Source of the DNA: Hirschia sp964342355
Lineage (GTDB): Bacteria > Pseudomonadota > Alphaproteobacteria > Caulobacterales > Hyphomonadaceae
Length of the DNA stretch: 64,000 bases
Reading direction: 5' to 3'
Assembly (NCBI GenBank): GCA_964342355.1
Contig: CAYFFG010000006.1
Coordinates: 1 to 64,000, forward strand
Shown here: one piece after another, positions 34,122 through 42,823 of the stretch
Layout of the letters: every line of letters starts with the position of its first letter
Position numbering within the stretch: position 1 is the first letter of the stretch
Notes under the pieces: model-generated
Told to the model about the DNA's origin: nothing
The model's database searches: none
Seen by the model: the letters and a program-made list of their open reading frames with translations, nothing else
Program-made: the position numbers and the translations under genes

Positions 34122-36389
34122 ATGGTGTTTCGTCGCTGGAAGTCATTGATCGTTTCGGGTGTTGGCGCGGTGACCGCGCTTTGCGCATTGTCTGCGTGCG
34201 AAGAAGTTGAACAGAAGCAGAAGAATTTCGAAGATCTGACCGGCCGGGTATCTGATCAGATCAGTCATGATGTTCTGGGTGAGCCTACCGCTATTGACTA
34301 TCTTGAGCGGGCTTCTGTTGTCGATCGCGCCATGGCGGGCGTGTTGTCTGCGCCAGTTGAGGCGGCAGACCAAACGCTTGAGGACGCACTGCGCACGGAA
34401 AGCTATTTTGTTGTCGGGTCTGTCATTGCCAAACCCAAAGCTCAGATGACCAACACTACTCAGACGGCGATGGTGGAAGGTGAGGAACTGACCGAGCCGA
34501 TGATCAGCGACGAAGAAATGGCTGCGATTGAAGAGGCGGCGCCGGAAGTCGTTGAGGATATTCGCACCCCAGCAATTGGTCTTCGCCCGGTTGAAGGCGT
34601 ACGCCTTAATAAGGAAGCGCGTCTTAAACTCCGATCCGTAGTGGAGGATAAGAACAAGCAATTTGATCCGGATGTGCGCAGAGCGCTTTCAAAGAAACTG
34701 TCGACTGCGGATGCGGCGGAAAAACAACTCGCCGACAATTCCGGCGCTCGACTACAAGAGTTTTCTGCTGTTGCGCCACGTTTGCCCTCTGGCGCACGTG
34801 CGCCTCGCATCCGCAAAGAACTTGACCTTCCAAAAGCGCAGCAGGTGCGCCTGAAAGCAATTGATCGCCTGGAACGCATGGGGCTCTCTGGTTCTGTCAT
34901 GACCCGCGATAGCGGTCAGATGGTGATCCAGATCGGTGCGGATCCAACCCATTATAATGCGCGCAAGGTCAAGCTTGACCAGAAGTTCAGACGATTTGCG
35001 CCTAACAAGCTGCCCGAGAAACCTTGGAAGAAACGACGCGATGGTCGACTGGACTGTGAAGACCGTATGATGCGTTCCCAAATGAAAAGTGATGTGGAAC
35101 TGGCCACGCGCTGTGTCGTTGAAGAGATGCAGGCTAGCGGCGATTACGAATATGTGGAGCCGGATTATATTTTCACCAACCAGTTCGAGCGTCGATCTAG
35201 CTACGTCAATGAGCCTATTTCTGTTGGCGCACTTTCACCAAACGACCCGCTTTGGACATTCCAGTGGCACTTTAAACCACAGGGCGCTAACGAAGGGGAA
35301 TCCATGGGAGGCGCTGGTTTTGAAGCGTTCTGGGAACGTGCAGCGCAAACCGGATCGGCTGCTGTGACCGTGGCTGTCGTCGACACCGGTCTCCAGATGG
35401 ATCACCCGGATATCAAGGCGTCGACCAATCTGGCGCCCGGATTTGACATGGTATCAGACCCGTTCATGGGGAATGATGGCGATGGCCGCGATTCAGATCC
35501 AAACGATCCAGGTGATGCTTGTGATCCCAATGATCCATTATCGCAGGACTCGTTTCACGGCACACATGTGGCCGGAACGGTTGGCGTAGCGGCGACAAAT
35601 AACGCATCAGGTGTCGCCGGCGGCGCATGGAATGTCACGATTGTGCCTGTGCGTGCGCTAGGACGTTGCGGCGGCCAGCTTTCAGATATCAATGACGCTA
35701 TTCGTTGGGCCGCAGGCGTTGTGCCGGCGCGGGATGATCTGGGCGCTGAGATATGGAACGCCAACCCGGCCGATATTATCAACCTGTCGATTGGTTTGTT
35801 TGAGCGGTGCCCGGCCTCTTTGCAGGAAGCGATCAATGACGCTGTGGACGCTGGTGCGGTTGTTGTTGCCGCCGCTGGAAACGCAAGGATTGACACCCAA
35901 TATTACGCGCCCGGCGGGTGCGCGAATGTTGTGTCAGTTGCGGCGTCCGATGCGCGTGGTCAGCTGACGCCTTATTCTAACTATGGCCTTGAGGTGGATA
36001 TTCTTGCGCCGGGCGGTGATCTGACACGTGATGATGATGGTGACGGACGTCCTGACGGGGTGTTGTCTACAAAATTCTCAAAAGGGTGCTATGACCCAGT
36101 GACGAATGATGCGGTGGAGAGCTGCTTTTACGCTTATGAGAGCGGCACATCTATGGCGGCGCCGCATGTCTCTGCTGCGCTGGCGCTATTAAAATCACAA
36201 TTCCCATTGGAAAGCGCAGACGCTTTAACAGACCGGTTGCTAGCTGCATCAGCGCCGCGCAACCAATCGCAGTGTTCTGGAAAATGTTCCCAATACCCTG
36301 GCGCTGCGCCTATACCAGGCGAAGAGGGTATGTGTTTCAGGCCATGCGGCGGCGCAATTCTCGATCTGGGTGTGGCTGAGGTGGAATAG
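34122..36389 (+). CDS. Lipoprotein subtilisin-like serine peptidase (S8)
   Basis: About 755 residues. ATG 34122 is preferred: GGGGAG lies 8 bases before it and it places a lipoprotein signal with lipobox ALSAC directly at the start. A long N-terminal region of about 345 residues (propeptide) ends EYVEPDYIF, like I9-type prodomains. The catalytic part has D in VAVVDTGLQMDHPD, H in DSFHGTHVAGT, oxyanion Asn in AAAGNARID and S in ESGTSMAAPHVSAA. An Asp/Asn-rich stretch between Asp and His may bind calcium. It should act in the periplasm or on the outer membrane and heads a four-gene cluster. Confidence 0.93.
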   Translation: MVFRRWKSLIVSGVGAVTALCALSACEEVEQKQKNFEDLTGRVSDQISHDVLGEPTAIDYLERASVVDRAMAGVLSAPVEAADQTLEDALRTESYFVVGSVIAKPKAQMTNTTQTAMVEGEELTEPMISDEEMAAIEEAAPEVVEDIRTPAIGLRPVEGVRLNKEARLKLRSVVEDKNKQFDPDVRRALSKKLSTADAAEKQLADNSGARLQEFSAVAPRLPSGARAPRIRKELDLPKAQQVRLKAIDRLERMGLSGSVMTRDSGQMVIQIGADPTHYNARKVKLDQKFRRFAPNKLPEKPWKKRRDGRLDCEDRMMRSQMKSDVELATRCVVEEMQASGDYEYVEPDYIFTNQFERRSSYVNEPISVGALSPNDPLWTFQWHFKPQGANEGESMGGAGFEAFWERAAQTGSAAVTVAVVDTGLQMDHPDIKASTNLAPGFDMVSDPFMGNDGDGRDSDPNDPGDACDPNDPLSQDSFHGTHVAGTVGVAATNNASGVAGGAWNVTIVPVRALGRCGGQLSDINDAIRWAAGVVPARDDLGAEIWNANPADIINLSIGLFERCPASLQEAINDAVDAGAVVVAAAGNARIDTQYYAPGGCANVVSVAASDARGQLTPYSNYGLEVDILAPGGDLTRDDDGDGRPDGVLSTKFSKGCYDPVTNDAVESCFYAYESGTSMAAPHVSAALALLKSQFPLESADALTDRLLAASAPRNQSQCSGKCSQYPGAAPIPGEEGMCFRPCGGAILDLGVAEVE

Positions 36390-36437
36390 ATCCGCTGAAT
36401 CTCGTAAAGAGAATAAAAGCGTTCAGTCAGGGTGAAT

Positions 36438-37007
36438 ATGATGGAAGATCCCAAACACTCGCAAAGCACCAGCCTGATGGCCTCTGTCGCTGCAGGTCTC
36501 GGTGTCGTCGTCGCTGTGGGGTGCGGGTTTTTCCTGTCAGAACCAGTTGATAGTTTCGACGACTCTCCGGTTGCATCCGCCACGGCAAAACAGGAAAACA
36601 GCGCAAGCCAGGAATTTCAGCCGCGAATGGGCGAAGTACAGCCAGCACAGGTGATTATTGGCGGAGGCGGACGTCCGCCGGGCATGCCTCTGCCTGAGCC
36701 AGAGATTGTGGTGAAGTTCAAGAACATGCCAGTCGCCAAGGAAATCTGCGACCTTTACTGGAAAGACAAAGCGGCTGCGCAGGAGAAATTCAAATCCACG
36801 ATCGGCGCCCATGCGGGCCTTGGCGATTTGCGTTTAAAGCGCGTGACCTATTCAAACGAATTGGTCCTCGACATGGATGGTCCGACAGGACCGCTGAACG
36901 GCGAAATGCGCGATAAATATCGTCAAGCGATAGAAGGTCTTCGGAGCATGCCTGAAACATCTTACGCCGAACCGAATTCAACTGCTCATCCGGGAAAAGA
37001 TCAATGA
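36438..37007 (+). CDS. Membrane-anchored protein resembling a subtilase propeptide
   Basis: About 189 residues with one N-terminal hydrophobic segment (SLMASVAAGLGVVVAVGCGFFL), a Gln/Gly/Pro linker, and a C-terminal domain from IVVKFKNM through RKYRQAIEGLRSMPETSYAEPN-like order (KYRQAIEGLRSMPETSYAEPN is 21 long in sequence terms; key pattern is VxxKFK... LRxxPxxxYAEPN). That pattern matches the I9-like propeptides of S8 proteases, yet there is no catalytic domain. As neighbour of the S8 gene it may serve as an inhibitor or folding helper in trans. The ATG 36438 or 36441 is likely; overlaps the next gene by 4 bases. Confidence 0.6.
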   Translation: MMEDPKHSQSTSLMASVAAGLGVVVAVGCGFFLSEPVDSFDDSPVASATAKQENSASQEFQPRMGEVQPAQVIIGGGGRPPGMPLPEPEIVVKFKNMPVAKEICDLYWKDKAAAQEKFKSTIGAHAGLGDLRLKRVTYSNELVLDMDGPTGPLNGEMRDKYRQAIEGLRSMPETSYAEPNSTAHPGKDQ

Positions 37008-37636
37008 AACCCATGATCGTGATCAGCGCTTGCGCTGTTGCTGCATTATTCGCCAGTGCCTGTGAACCTGCCGGTCTGGAAGGAGATGCGCCTCCTGCAG
37101 AAACGTCAGCGACAGATGCGGCGTCTGCCCAACCTGAAGAAACGCTCACTGGCGCTGCTGTGTCTCCTCAAAAACTTGAACGGTCCATCGATTGGGAAGC
37201 GGCTCGCGCAGCGCGCATAGCCGCTATAGACGCAGGCAAGAAAGTTGATGATGAAGGTTTGGTGCAGGCTCAGTCAGGTGGCATTGGCAGCCCTGTGCCG
37301 GTGATGCTTCCGTCTGGGATCATCGTTCCAGCCAACCAGAAGCAGATCGTCAAGATGACCAAAGATGGCTATTTCGCCAGCTATCCGGGTGCGAAATACG
37401 ATATCGTTGTGAATGGCACAAACGAGGTCTTCGAAACCCGTGGCACATCAGTAGATGACGCTGGGACGATGAAATTTACACCCATGGAAGCAGGCGCTCA
37501 GGTGGCGTTCTCTCGTTTTGGCGCAGACTATCTCGTTGAGTTTGAATGTAATATTATCGACGGGGAAGAAAGCTGCGTCACCGAAGAAGAAGCGCTGAAA
37601 GTCGCTGAAGAGCTTTTCGTGGCGGCGACACAATAA
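37004..37636 (+). CDS. Lipoprotein of unknown function in the peptidase cluster
   Basis: A 210-residue protein with lipobox FASAC at residues ~17-21, a low-complexity Ala/Glu/Thr stretch, then a beta-rich domain (GIIVPANQKQIVKMTKDGYFASYPG, VVNGTNEVFETRG). Two Cys (FECNIIDGEESC) near the C terminus could form a disulfide. No known family was recognised. Start overlaps the preceding stop (ATGA), so it is translationally coupled to the propeptide-like gene, pointing to a shared role. Confidence 0.7.
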   Translation: MKPMIVISACAVAALFASACEPAGLEGDAPPAETSATDAASAQPEETLTGAAVSPQKLERSIDWEAARAARIAAIDAGKKVDDEGLVQAQSGGIGSPVPVMLPSGIIVPANQKQIVKMTKDGYFASYPGAKYDIVVNGTNEVFETRGTSVDDAGTMKFTPMEAGAQVAFSRFGADYLVEFECNIIDGEESCVTEEEALKVAEELFVAATQ

Positions 37637-37681
37637 AATCGCGTTCGCGGGGACGTTTTTAAGCACAGAGGGGTGCGCCTG

Positions 37682-38722
37682 ATGAAGACGACACAAAAAC
37701 TGCGCAAAGGCGGTTGGGTTGCGATGCTGGCGCTTAGCGCCACAGCGCTTACAGCATGTGACGTCATGTTAGAGCCGCCAGAGGGCGGACCGCCTAAGCC
37801 GCCAGGATTGCCGACCCCAACATCGACACAGCCAACACCGCTGCCAACTGCTGCGCCGTCGCCCCCCCCCAATGAAACGCCGGGTGGGGAGGTGACGCCA
37901 ACGCCGGCACCGATTTCGACACAAACCCCGGAACCTACACCCACAGATGCGTCGACGCCTGAACCGTCACCTTCGGGAACAGTGGAGCCAACGCCGACGC
38001 CAACTGAAACGACAGAGCCCACTCCCACACCTACGGCGACCCCGGATCCGACTTTTGAATACCAACCGCCCGGCGATCTAATTGAAGGTAGCGGAACAGG
38101 TTCGACAGATGACACTGTTTATGTGCCGGACATGGTGTTCCCGATTAAATCCGCGCCAGCTTATCCGCAGTCGCAAGTCTATCGGTTTGGCGGCGGTGTC
38201 GGCGGCGGCGACCAGTGCGACGCCCGTAATTTTTCAGCGCCCTGGCAGGATAATTACTGTGAAGCGCGTTCGCGATCGACAACGACGCCTTATTGTCCCT
38301 CATCTGGTGTGCATGTTGGTCAGGATATCAGGGTGGGCACGCCTGAAGGGTGTCAGTCCGAACGCAGCACATCCGCAGCCGATCGCAAACGGTATGCTGT
38401 TGTCGCCGCGGAAGATGGTTACATCTCTAACATTGGCAGCTACACCGTTAATGTACGAGCTGGTGGTCGGATCTATCGCTATATGCACATGAATATGAAG
38501 GCGCTCGAGGTTGAGCTGGGTCAGGATGTCTCTGCCGGCGATACACTCGGTTACGTGTCTAACGACTTTGGCGGTACGCCGACAACGCTGCATCTGCACT
38601 TTGAGATCAAACACAACACAGCCGAGCATGGCTGGACGTTTGCGCCGCCTTACACATCGCTTGTGAAAGCGTATGAACGCCGTGAAGGCGGTCCTGGCAA
38701 ACTCGTTCAGCCAGAAGAATAA
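37682..38722 (+). CDS. M23 family metallopeptidase lipoprotein with Pro/Thr-rich stalk
   Basis: About 346 residues. ATG 37682 is supported by GAGGGG 8-12 bases upstream and gives a lipobox ALTAC. A Pro/Thr-rich stalk of roughly 100 residues (runs such as PTPTPTETTEPTPT) follows, then an M23 LytM-type domain with HVGQD (HxxxD) and LHLHFEIK (HxH) zinc motifs. It should cleave peptidoglycan cross-bridges or serve as an activator. The stalk would span from outer membrane to cell wall. It closes the four-gene secreted cluster. Confidence 0.9.
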   Translation: MKTTQKLRKGGWVAMLALSATALTACDVMLEPPEGGPPKPPGLPTPTSTQPTPLPTAAPSPPPNETPGGEVTPTPAPISTQTPEPTPTDASTPEPSPSGTVEPTPTPTETTEPTPTPTATPDPTFEYQPPGDLIEGSGTGSTDDTVYVPDMVFPIKSAPAYPQSQVYRFGGGVGGGDQCDARNFSAPWQDNYCEARSRSTTTPYCPSSGVHVGQDIRVGTPEGCQSERSTSAADRKRYAVVAAEDGYISNIGSYTVNVRAGGRIYRYMHMNMKALEVELGQDVSAGDTLGYVSNDFGGTPTTLHLHFEIKHNTAEHGWTFAPPYTSLVKAYERREGGPGKLVQPEE

Positions 38723-38792
38723 TCAGACGCATAGGGAACAGGTCAGCTGGTTTCTTCGTTGGTAAGACGTATTACCAATGGAGAACAACACC

Positions 38793-38966
38793 ATGTCCCT
38801 GATTATGATTTTGCTGACAATCTTTTTACCGCCAGTTGCAGTGCTTCTAAAGCAAGGCTTCGGCGTGCAGTTTCTGATTTCGATTGTTCTAACGCTTATT
38901 GGTTGGTTGCCAGGCGTTGTACACGCATTCTGGATCAACACACGTCATACGTCATTGCTTGCTTAA
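38793..38966 (+). CDS. Pmp3/YqaE family small membrane protein
   Basis: A 57-residue, two-TM protein of the UPF0057/Pmp3 family with the typical LLTIFLPPVAVLLKQGFG and ISIVLTLIGWLPGVVHAFWI. Members influence membrane potential or salt tolerance in yeast and plants; the bacterial role is undefined. The start at 38793 is preferred because GGAGA lies 9 bases before it. Confidence 0.88.
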   Translation: MSLIMILLTIFLPPVAVLLKQGFGVQFLISIVLTLIGWLPGVVHAFWINTRHTSLLA

Positions 38967-38971
38967 GCGCA

Positions 38972-39005
38972 TATATGGCGCGACATGATCATATCGCGCC
39001 ATATA
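38972..39005. terminator. Long hairpin between convergent genes
   Basis: A 12-bp perfect inverted repeat, TATATGGCGCGA and TCGCGCCATATA, with a 10-base loop sits between the Pmp3-like and DUF3617 stops. It lacks T-tracts, so it may terminate in both directions by structure or stabilise RNA ends. Confidence 0.5.
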
Positions 39006-39020
39006 ACGAAGGTGAATTTG

Positions 39021-39479
39021 TTAACTACACGTACCGACACGCTTGCCGGAGATTTTGCCTGAAATGTCCATTTGGACACCAGTTTGGCCGCCGGCCATTT
39101 TGAATACGCCTGAAACGGATTTACCATCAGCGCCGCGCTCAAAGGACATGTCGCCATTCACTGTCGCGCCGCCCTGATTACAGGAAATGTCGAACGCAAG
39201 CGTACTGGATGTCTCTTGCACGTTGGACACGGAGCAAGTTTCGTCAGAAAGTTCGTCTGGCGTGAAAGCCGCGTCATCTTCAGTCACGCATTCAGAGCGT
39301 GTTTGCGTTTGAGGCGGAAGCGCGGTTTCCTGCCCGTGCATGTTCATTTTCATGTTAACTTCGACAGTGGTGTCCCACTGTCCGGGCTCAACTTTTAAGC
39401 CCTCGTCAGCCATCGCTGATCCCGAAAAAACAGCCAATAAAGCTGCGCTGAGCGAAATGGCGCCTAGCTTAACCTGCAT
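39021..39479 (-). CDS. DUF3617 domain periplasmic protein
   Basis: A 152-residue secreted protein with signal peptide ending SAMADEG. The mature part has the DUF3617 pattern: LKVEPGQWDTTVEVNM near the start, a Cys pair (SECVTED and DETCSV), VNGDMSFERG and a C-terminal KISGKRVGTC. Function of the family is unknown. It is monocistronic. Confidence 0.85.
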   Translation of the reverse strand: MQVKLGAISLSAALLAVFSGSAMADEGLKVEPGQWDTTVEVNMKMNMHGQETALPPQTQTRSECVTEDDAAFTPDELSDETCSVSNVQETSSTLAFDISCNQGGATVNGDMSFERGADGKSVSGVFKMAGGQTGVQMDISGKISGKRVGTCS

Positions 39480-39591
39480 AAGAAAACTCCCCTGTCGTTG
39501 GTCTTTGCATATTGGTTATCAAGTCCGGGCGATTTCATGGCGCCCGTGATATGGTTAGCGTGGTTTTTACAGCGCGTCAGGAGAAATTGCA

Positions 39592-39828
39592 GTGCGAATA
39601 GATTTAAATGTCGAAAGGCGCCAGGCGTTAAACGATCATCTGGTAAGCCTATTTCGTGATGAATTCGACGAAGAGTTATTTACATTTCGTGCTGACGCCG
39701 TGATCGACCTCATGCTCGATACTTTGGGCGCGGTGGCGTATAATCAGGCGGTAGAAGATGTGCGCGAAAGCCTGCAATCCAAACTGGACGATCTGGATGG
39801 CGAATTCCGTATAGATGGCGCTTTATAA
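39592..39828 (+). CDS. DUF2164 family protein
   Basis: A 78-residue soluble protein with the DUF2164 layout: RIDLNVERRQALNDHLVSLF, EFDEELFTFRADAVIDLMLDTLG, and AYNQAVEDVRESLQSKLDDLDGEF. No function is known for the family. GTG start at 39592, about 80 bases before gpmA, so it may share transcription with it. Confidence 0.8.
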   Translation: MRIDLNVERRQALNDHLVSLFRDEFDEELFTFRADAVIDLMLDTLGAVAYNQAVEDVRESLQSKLDDLDGEFRIDGAL

Positions 39829-39911
39829 CGGTCAGAGCTTGCAGGCTTCGCCGCGCCTGCTAAACCCTGTTCCGGATTTTGAATTTTTGGGACGCAAGGA
39901 AGGCGAAGCCA

Positions 39912-40622
39912 ATGGTCAAACTGGCGTTGATCCGTCACGGACAAAGCGAATGGAATTTGCAGAACCGCTTCACAGGATGGTGGGATGTAAACCTGACGGA
40001 AAAAGGTGAGGCGGAAGCAAAAGCCTCAGGCCAAATGCTGGCTGAAACAGGCGTTGAATTCAACCGCGCTTACGCTTCTATGCAGTCCCGCGCGATCCGC
40101 ACGCTCTGGCTGGCGCTGACTGAAATGGACCGTGTCTGGTTGCCGGTGACCAAGGATTATCGCCTGAACGAACGTCACTATGGCGGTTTGACCGGTTTGG
40201 ATAAAGCAGAGACCGCAGCAAAGCACGGGGATGACCAGGTCAAAATCTGGCGTCGCTCCTATGATGTGCCACCGCCGGAGATGGAAGCTGGTTCAGAATT
40301 CGATCTTTCTAAAGATCTGCGTTATGCGGGTATTGAAGTTCCGAAAACGGAAAGCTTGAAACTGACACTTGAGCGCGTCTTGCCTTACTGGGAAGGTGAG
40401 ATTGCACCAAAACTGAAAGCGGGTGAAAACCTGCTGATTGCAGCGCATGGCAACTCTCTACGCGCAATCGTCAAACACCTGTTTAACGTCGCTGATGATG
40501 TGATCACCGGTGTTGAGATCCCAACAGGCAACCCGCTGCTTCTGGATCTGGATGGCGACTTGAAGGTCACAGACGCTAAATACCTCAACGCAGAGCGCGC
40601 AACGGAAATACCAGCGTTTTAA
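39912..40622 (+). CDS. gpmA: 2,3-bisphosphoglycerate-dependent phosphoglycerate mutase
   Basis: A histidine-phosphatase-fold glycolytic enzyme of about 236 residues. The catalytic motif is LIRHGQSEWNLQNRFTGW, followed by YRLNERHYGGLTGLDKAE, RRSYDVPPP and LIAAHGNSLRAIVKHL. ATG 39912 begins the normal N terminus (MVKLALIRHG) and AAGGAAGG lies 9 bases before it, so the 11-residue upstream extension is dropped. An intrinsic terminator follows the gene. Confidence 0.96.
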   Translation: MVKLALIRHGQSEWNLQNRFTGWWDVNLTEKGEAEAKASGQMLAETGVEFNRAYASMQSRAIRTLWLALTEMDRVWLPVTKDYRLNERHYGGLTGLDKAETAAKHGDDQVKIWRRSYDVPPPEMEAGSEFDLSKDLRYAGIEVPKTESLKLTLERVLPYWEGEIAPKLKAGENLLIAAHGNSLRAIVKHLFNVADDVITGVEIPTGNPLLLDLDGDLKVTDAKYLNAERATEIPAF

Positions 40623-40644
40623 GTTCGCTGACATATAAAATACG

Positions 40645-40673
40645 AAAGGCGATCTCCTAGAGGTCGCCTTTTT
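40645..40673 (+). terminator. Intrinsic terminator of gpmA
   Basis: AAAGGCGA and TCGCCTTT form an 8-bp stem extended inside by CCT/AGG, followed by a run of T. It lies 22 bases after the gpmA stop. Confidence 0.85.
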
Positions 40674-40754
40674 CATATCTGCGCGCATTCGTCGCCTGAC
40701 TTTTTTCGGGTTTGGGGCCATCTTAAATCCATAAACACATTATGGAGATTTGAC

Positions 40755-41099
40755 ATGGCCAAAGATTACGAAGCGATTACATCATCCATTCTGGAAGGGA
40801 TGAAACAATTACGCAGCCGTCAGCCAGACACTATGAAGGGCTTTGGTGCAATGGCGGCCGGTGCGACTAAAGCCGGTGCGCTCGACGCTAAAACGAAGGA
40901 ATTGATTGCATTAGCAATTGGCGTCGCCAAACAATGTGACGGGTGCATAGGCTTTCACACAAAAAAATTGATTGAATTGGGCGTAACCGAAGACGAACTT
41001 GCGGAAACCCTAGGCATGTCAGTTTACATGGGCGGCGGACCATCGCTTATGTATGCAGCAGACGCATGGAATGCATACGAGCAGTTCAGAGCCGATTAA
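40755..41099 (+). CDS. Carboxymuconolactone decarboxylase (AhpD-like) family protein
   Basis: A 114-residue CMD-family protein with the redox/proton-relay motif KQCDGCIGFH (CxxC plus His) and the helical frame LDAKTKELIALAIGVAK. Small members of this type are either AhpD-like alkylhydroperoxidases or uncharacterised. A GGAG Shine-Dalgarno lies before the ATG. The following deaminase gene begins 14 bases after its stop, so the pair may be cotranscribed. Confidence 0.88.
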   Translation: MAKDYEAITSSILEGMKQLRSRQPDTMKGFGAMAAGATKAGALDAKTKELIALAIGVAKQCDGCIGFHTKKLIELGVTEDELAETLGMSVYMGGGPSLMYAADAWNAYEQFRAD

Positions 41100-41112
41100 A
41101 ACAGCAGGTTTC

Positions 41113-41760
41113 ATGAAAGACACAACCGCTTATTCCGACGCCGATGTTTCGTTTATGCGGCGCGCGATTTTGCTTGGTCAGAAACGACTGGGAAAAACCT
41201 CACCCAACCCAGCGGTCGGGTGCGTGTTGGTCAAAGATGGCATTGTAATCGCGGAGGCTGCGACAGGCGAGGGCGGTCGTCCGCACGCCGAAGAATTAGC
41301 TTTGGAATTGGCTGGTGATAAAGCTCAGGGCGCGACAGCTTATGTCACGCTTGAACCATGTCATACGCGCTCAAATGGTGGGCCGGGATGTTCTGACCGT
41401 TTGATCGCTGCGCGCGTATCGCGTGTTGTATCGGCTTGCGCTGACCCACATCCCACTGCGACAGATGGTTTTGCAAAGCTTAAAGCAGCGGGCATCGAAG
41501 TCGAAGTGGGGTGTTGTGCGGAAGAAGCTCAGGATTTGACCGCAGGCTTTTTTATGGTGATGGACCATAACCGACCTCTGGTCGGCGCTAGCCAGAATGA
41601 CGAAGCTTATGACGCTGACTTTTTCCTTGATCGCGGCGAAAGCTTTGAAGCCGCATTGGAACGTATGGCGAATGAAGGTCTGACCCGCGTACGCGTGCGG
41701 CCGAATTCTCCGCTAGCGATGGCTTTAAAAGCCAAAGGGCTTTTGGATCTTGAAGAGTAA
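41113..41760 (+). CDS. RibD-type pyrimidine deaminase lacking the reductase domain
   Basis: About 215 residues. The deaminase domain is complete: TSPNPAVGCVLV, zinc ligands H58 (RPHAE with catalytic Glu60), C83 and C93 (EPCHTRSNGGPGC), then a deaminase C-terminal half ending near residue 150. A full RibD (about 360 residues) would continue with a 5-amino-6-ribitylamino-uracil reductase domain, but only about 65 residues remain (PLVGASQNDEAYDADFFL to LLDLEE), without an NADPH-binding domain. ATG 41113 is used since it gives the usual RibD N terminus. Confidence 0.8.
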   Translation: MKDTTAYSDADVSFMRRAILLGQKRLGKTSPNPAVGCVLVKDGIVIAEAATGEGGRPHAEELALELAGDKAQGATAYVTLEPCHTRSNGGPGCSDRLIAARVSRVVSACADPHPTATDGFAKLKAAGIEVEVGCCAEEAQDLTAGFFMVMDHNRPLVGASQNDEAYDADFFLDRGESFEAALERMANEGLTRVRVRPNSPLAMALKAKGLLDLEE

Positions 41761-41768
41761 AGAGATGC

Positions 41769-42743
41769 CTAGAAGAAGGTGCTTTGCGCAGCTTTTTCCC
41801 ATTTCAGCGATGAATCATGGCGCTGAAGGAAGGCGACGAATTCTTCTGCAAGTGTCAGCACATCTGTTTTCAGCTTGCCGCGATAACGGCTGGAAAATGA
41901 ATGTAGTGAATTAACGTCCTTGCGTGGCAATTCGCGGCTCATGGAGACACGTGCGCCAATGGGGGAAGAGAAAGTTCGCTCTGGCCAGTCCAGTTTAAGG
42001 CCTTCCAGCGCTTTCTGGTGGCTGCGTGAAGTCGGCATGTAGCGCGTACACACAACAAACTGACGCTCATCAAAAGATGCGCCAGTTGATTTTTGCAGCC
42101 ACGGGGTCTGGTCAGTGTGAGTCATCCAGCGTGAGAATTGGCGCAGTCCCCAGATTGACAGAGTCTCAGCCAATGTTGGTGTCACATAATAGTCCGCCAT
42201 TTTCAGCGCTGCACGACAAAGTGTCGAGACGTGCGGCGGACAGTCGATAATAATGATATCTGCTTGGTTACGTTCAAACTGCGTAGCTTGTTCTAACGCG
42301 CCAATCAGTTTGTCGCCGATGTCGAGCCACTCTTTGCCGGGACTGCGCTCAAGATAGGGTTCTAAAAACCGCATGGACGGATCTGCAGCCAGAAGGGATA
42401 TCCAGCCCTGTTCTTTATTGCGGTTTTTTTTGCGAACCAATTCCCCGATAACAGTGGCGTTCCATTGTTCGACCACGATGCGAAGATCTTCGACGGACTT
42501 GTCGAGATCCGGAACAAAAGTATCGAGAATTGCCGCCACGCCGCGTTCATGATTGCGTTCACGTTGAACGCCTTCATGCGTCAACAACAGCTCTGACAAA
42601 TTTGCCTGAGCGTCAAAATCATAGATAAGCACGTTCAGGCCATAGCTGTACGCCAGACCTTCCGCGAGCATCAGTGTGGTCGTGGATTTGCCGACGCCGC
42701 CTTTGAGGTTTGCAACAGCAACGACAGGGGCCTTTTTGGCCAT
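41769..42743 (-). CDS. Orphan ParA-family P-loop ATPase
   Basis: A 324-residue ParA/Soj-type ATPase with deviant Walker A KGGVGKSTT (residues 14-22), switch region IYDFDAQANLSEL and Walker B IIIIDCPPHVSTLC. It is longer than chromosomal ParA (about 265) and has a C-terminal extension. No parB or parS-like repeat is adjacent, and it is not MipZ-like in sequence. Cargo is unknown: plausible roles are plasmid/chemotaxis/carboxysome-like positioning. Two dyads lie just upstream (42791-42838). Confidence 0.88.
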   Translation of the reverse strand: MAKKAPVVAVANLKGGVGKSTTTLMLAEGLAYSYGLNVLIYDFDAQANLSELLLTHEGVQRERNHERGVAAILDTFVPDLDKSVEDLRIVVEQWNATVIGELVRKKNRNKEQGWISLLAADPSMRFLEPYLERSPGKEWLDIGDKLIGALEQATQFERNQADIIIIDCPPHVSTLCRAALKMADYYVTPTLAETLSIWGLRQFSRWMTHTDQTPWLQKSTGASFDERQFVVCTRYMPTSRSHQKALEGLKLDWPERTFSSPIGARVSMSRELPRKDVNSLHSFSSRYRGKLKTDVLTLAEEFVAFLQRHDSSLKWEKAAQSTFF

Positions 42744-42790
42744 GTGACTCCCCTCAGACCCGTAGGCTACTCAACGCTTACTTACCACAT

Positions 42791-42811
42791 CCATGGGTGT
42801 GCGACCCATGG
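42791..42811. repeat. Inverted repeat upstream of parA-like gene, copy 1
   Basis: CCATGGGT and ACCCATGG, 8-bp arms with a 5-base loop, about 48 bases before the ParA-like ATG. A possible operator or RNA hairpin in the leader. Confidence 0.5.
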
Positions 42812-42823
42812 TTAGATCATTAC

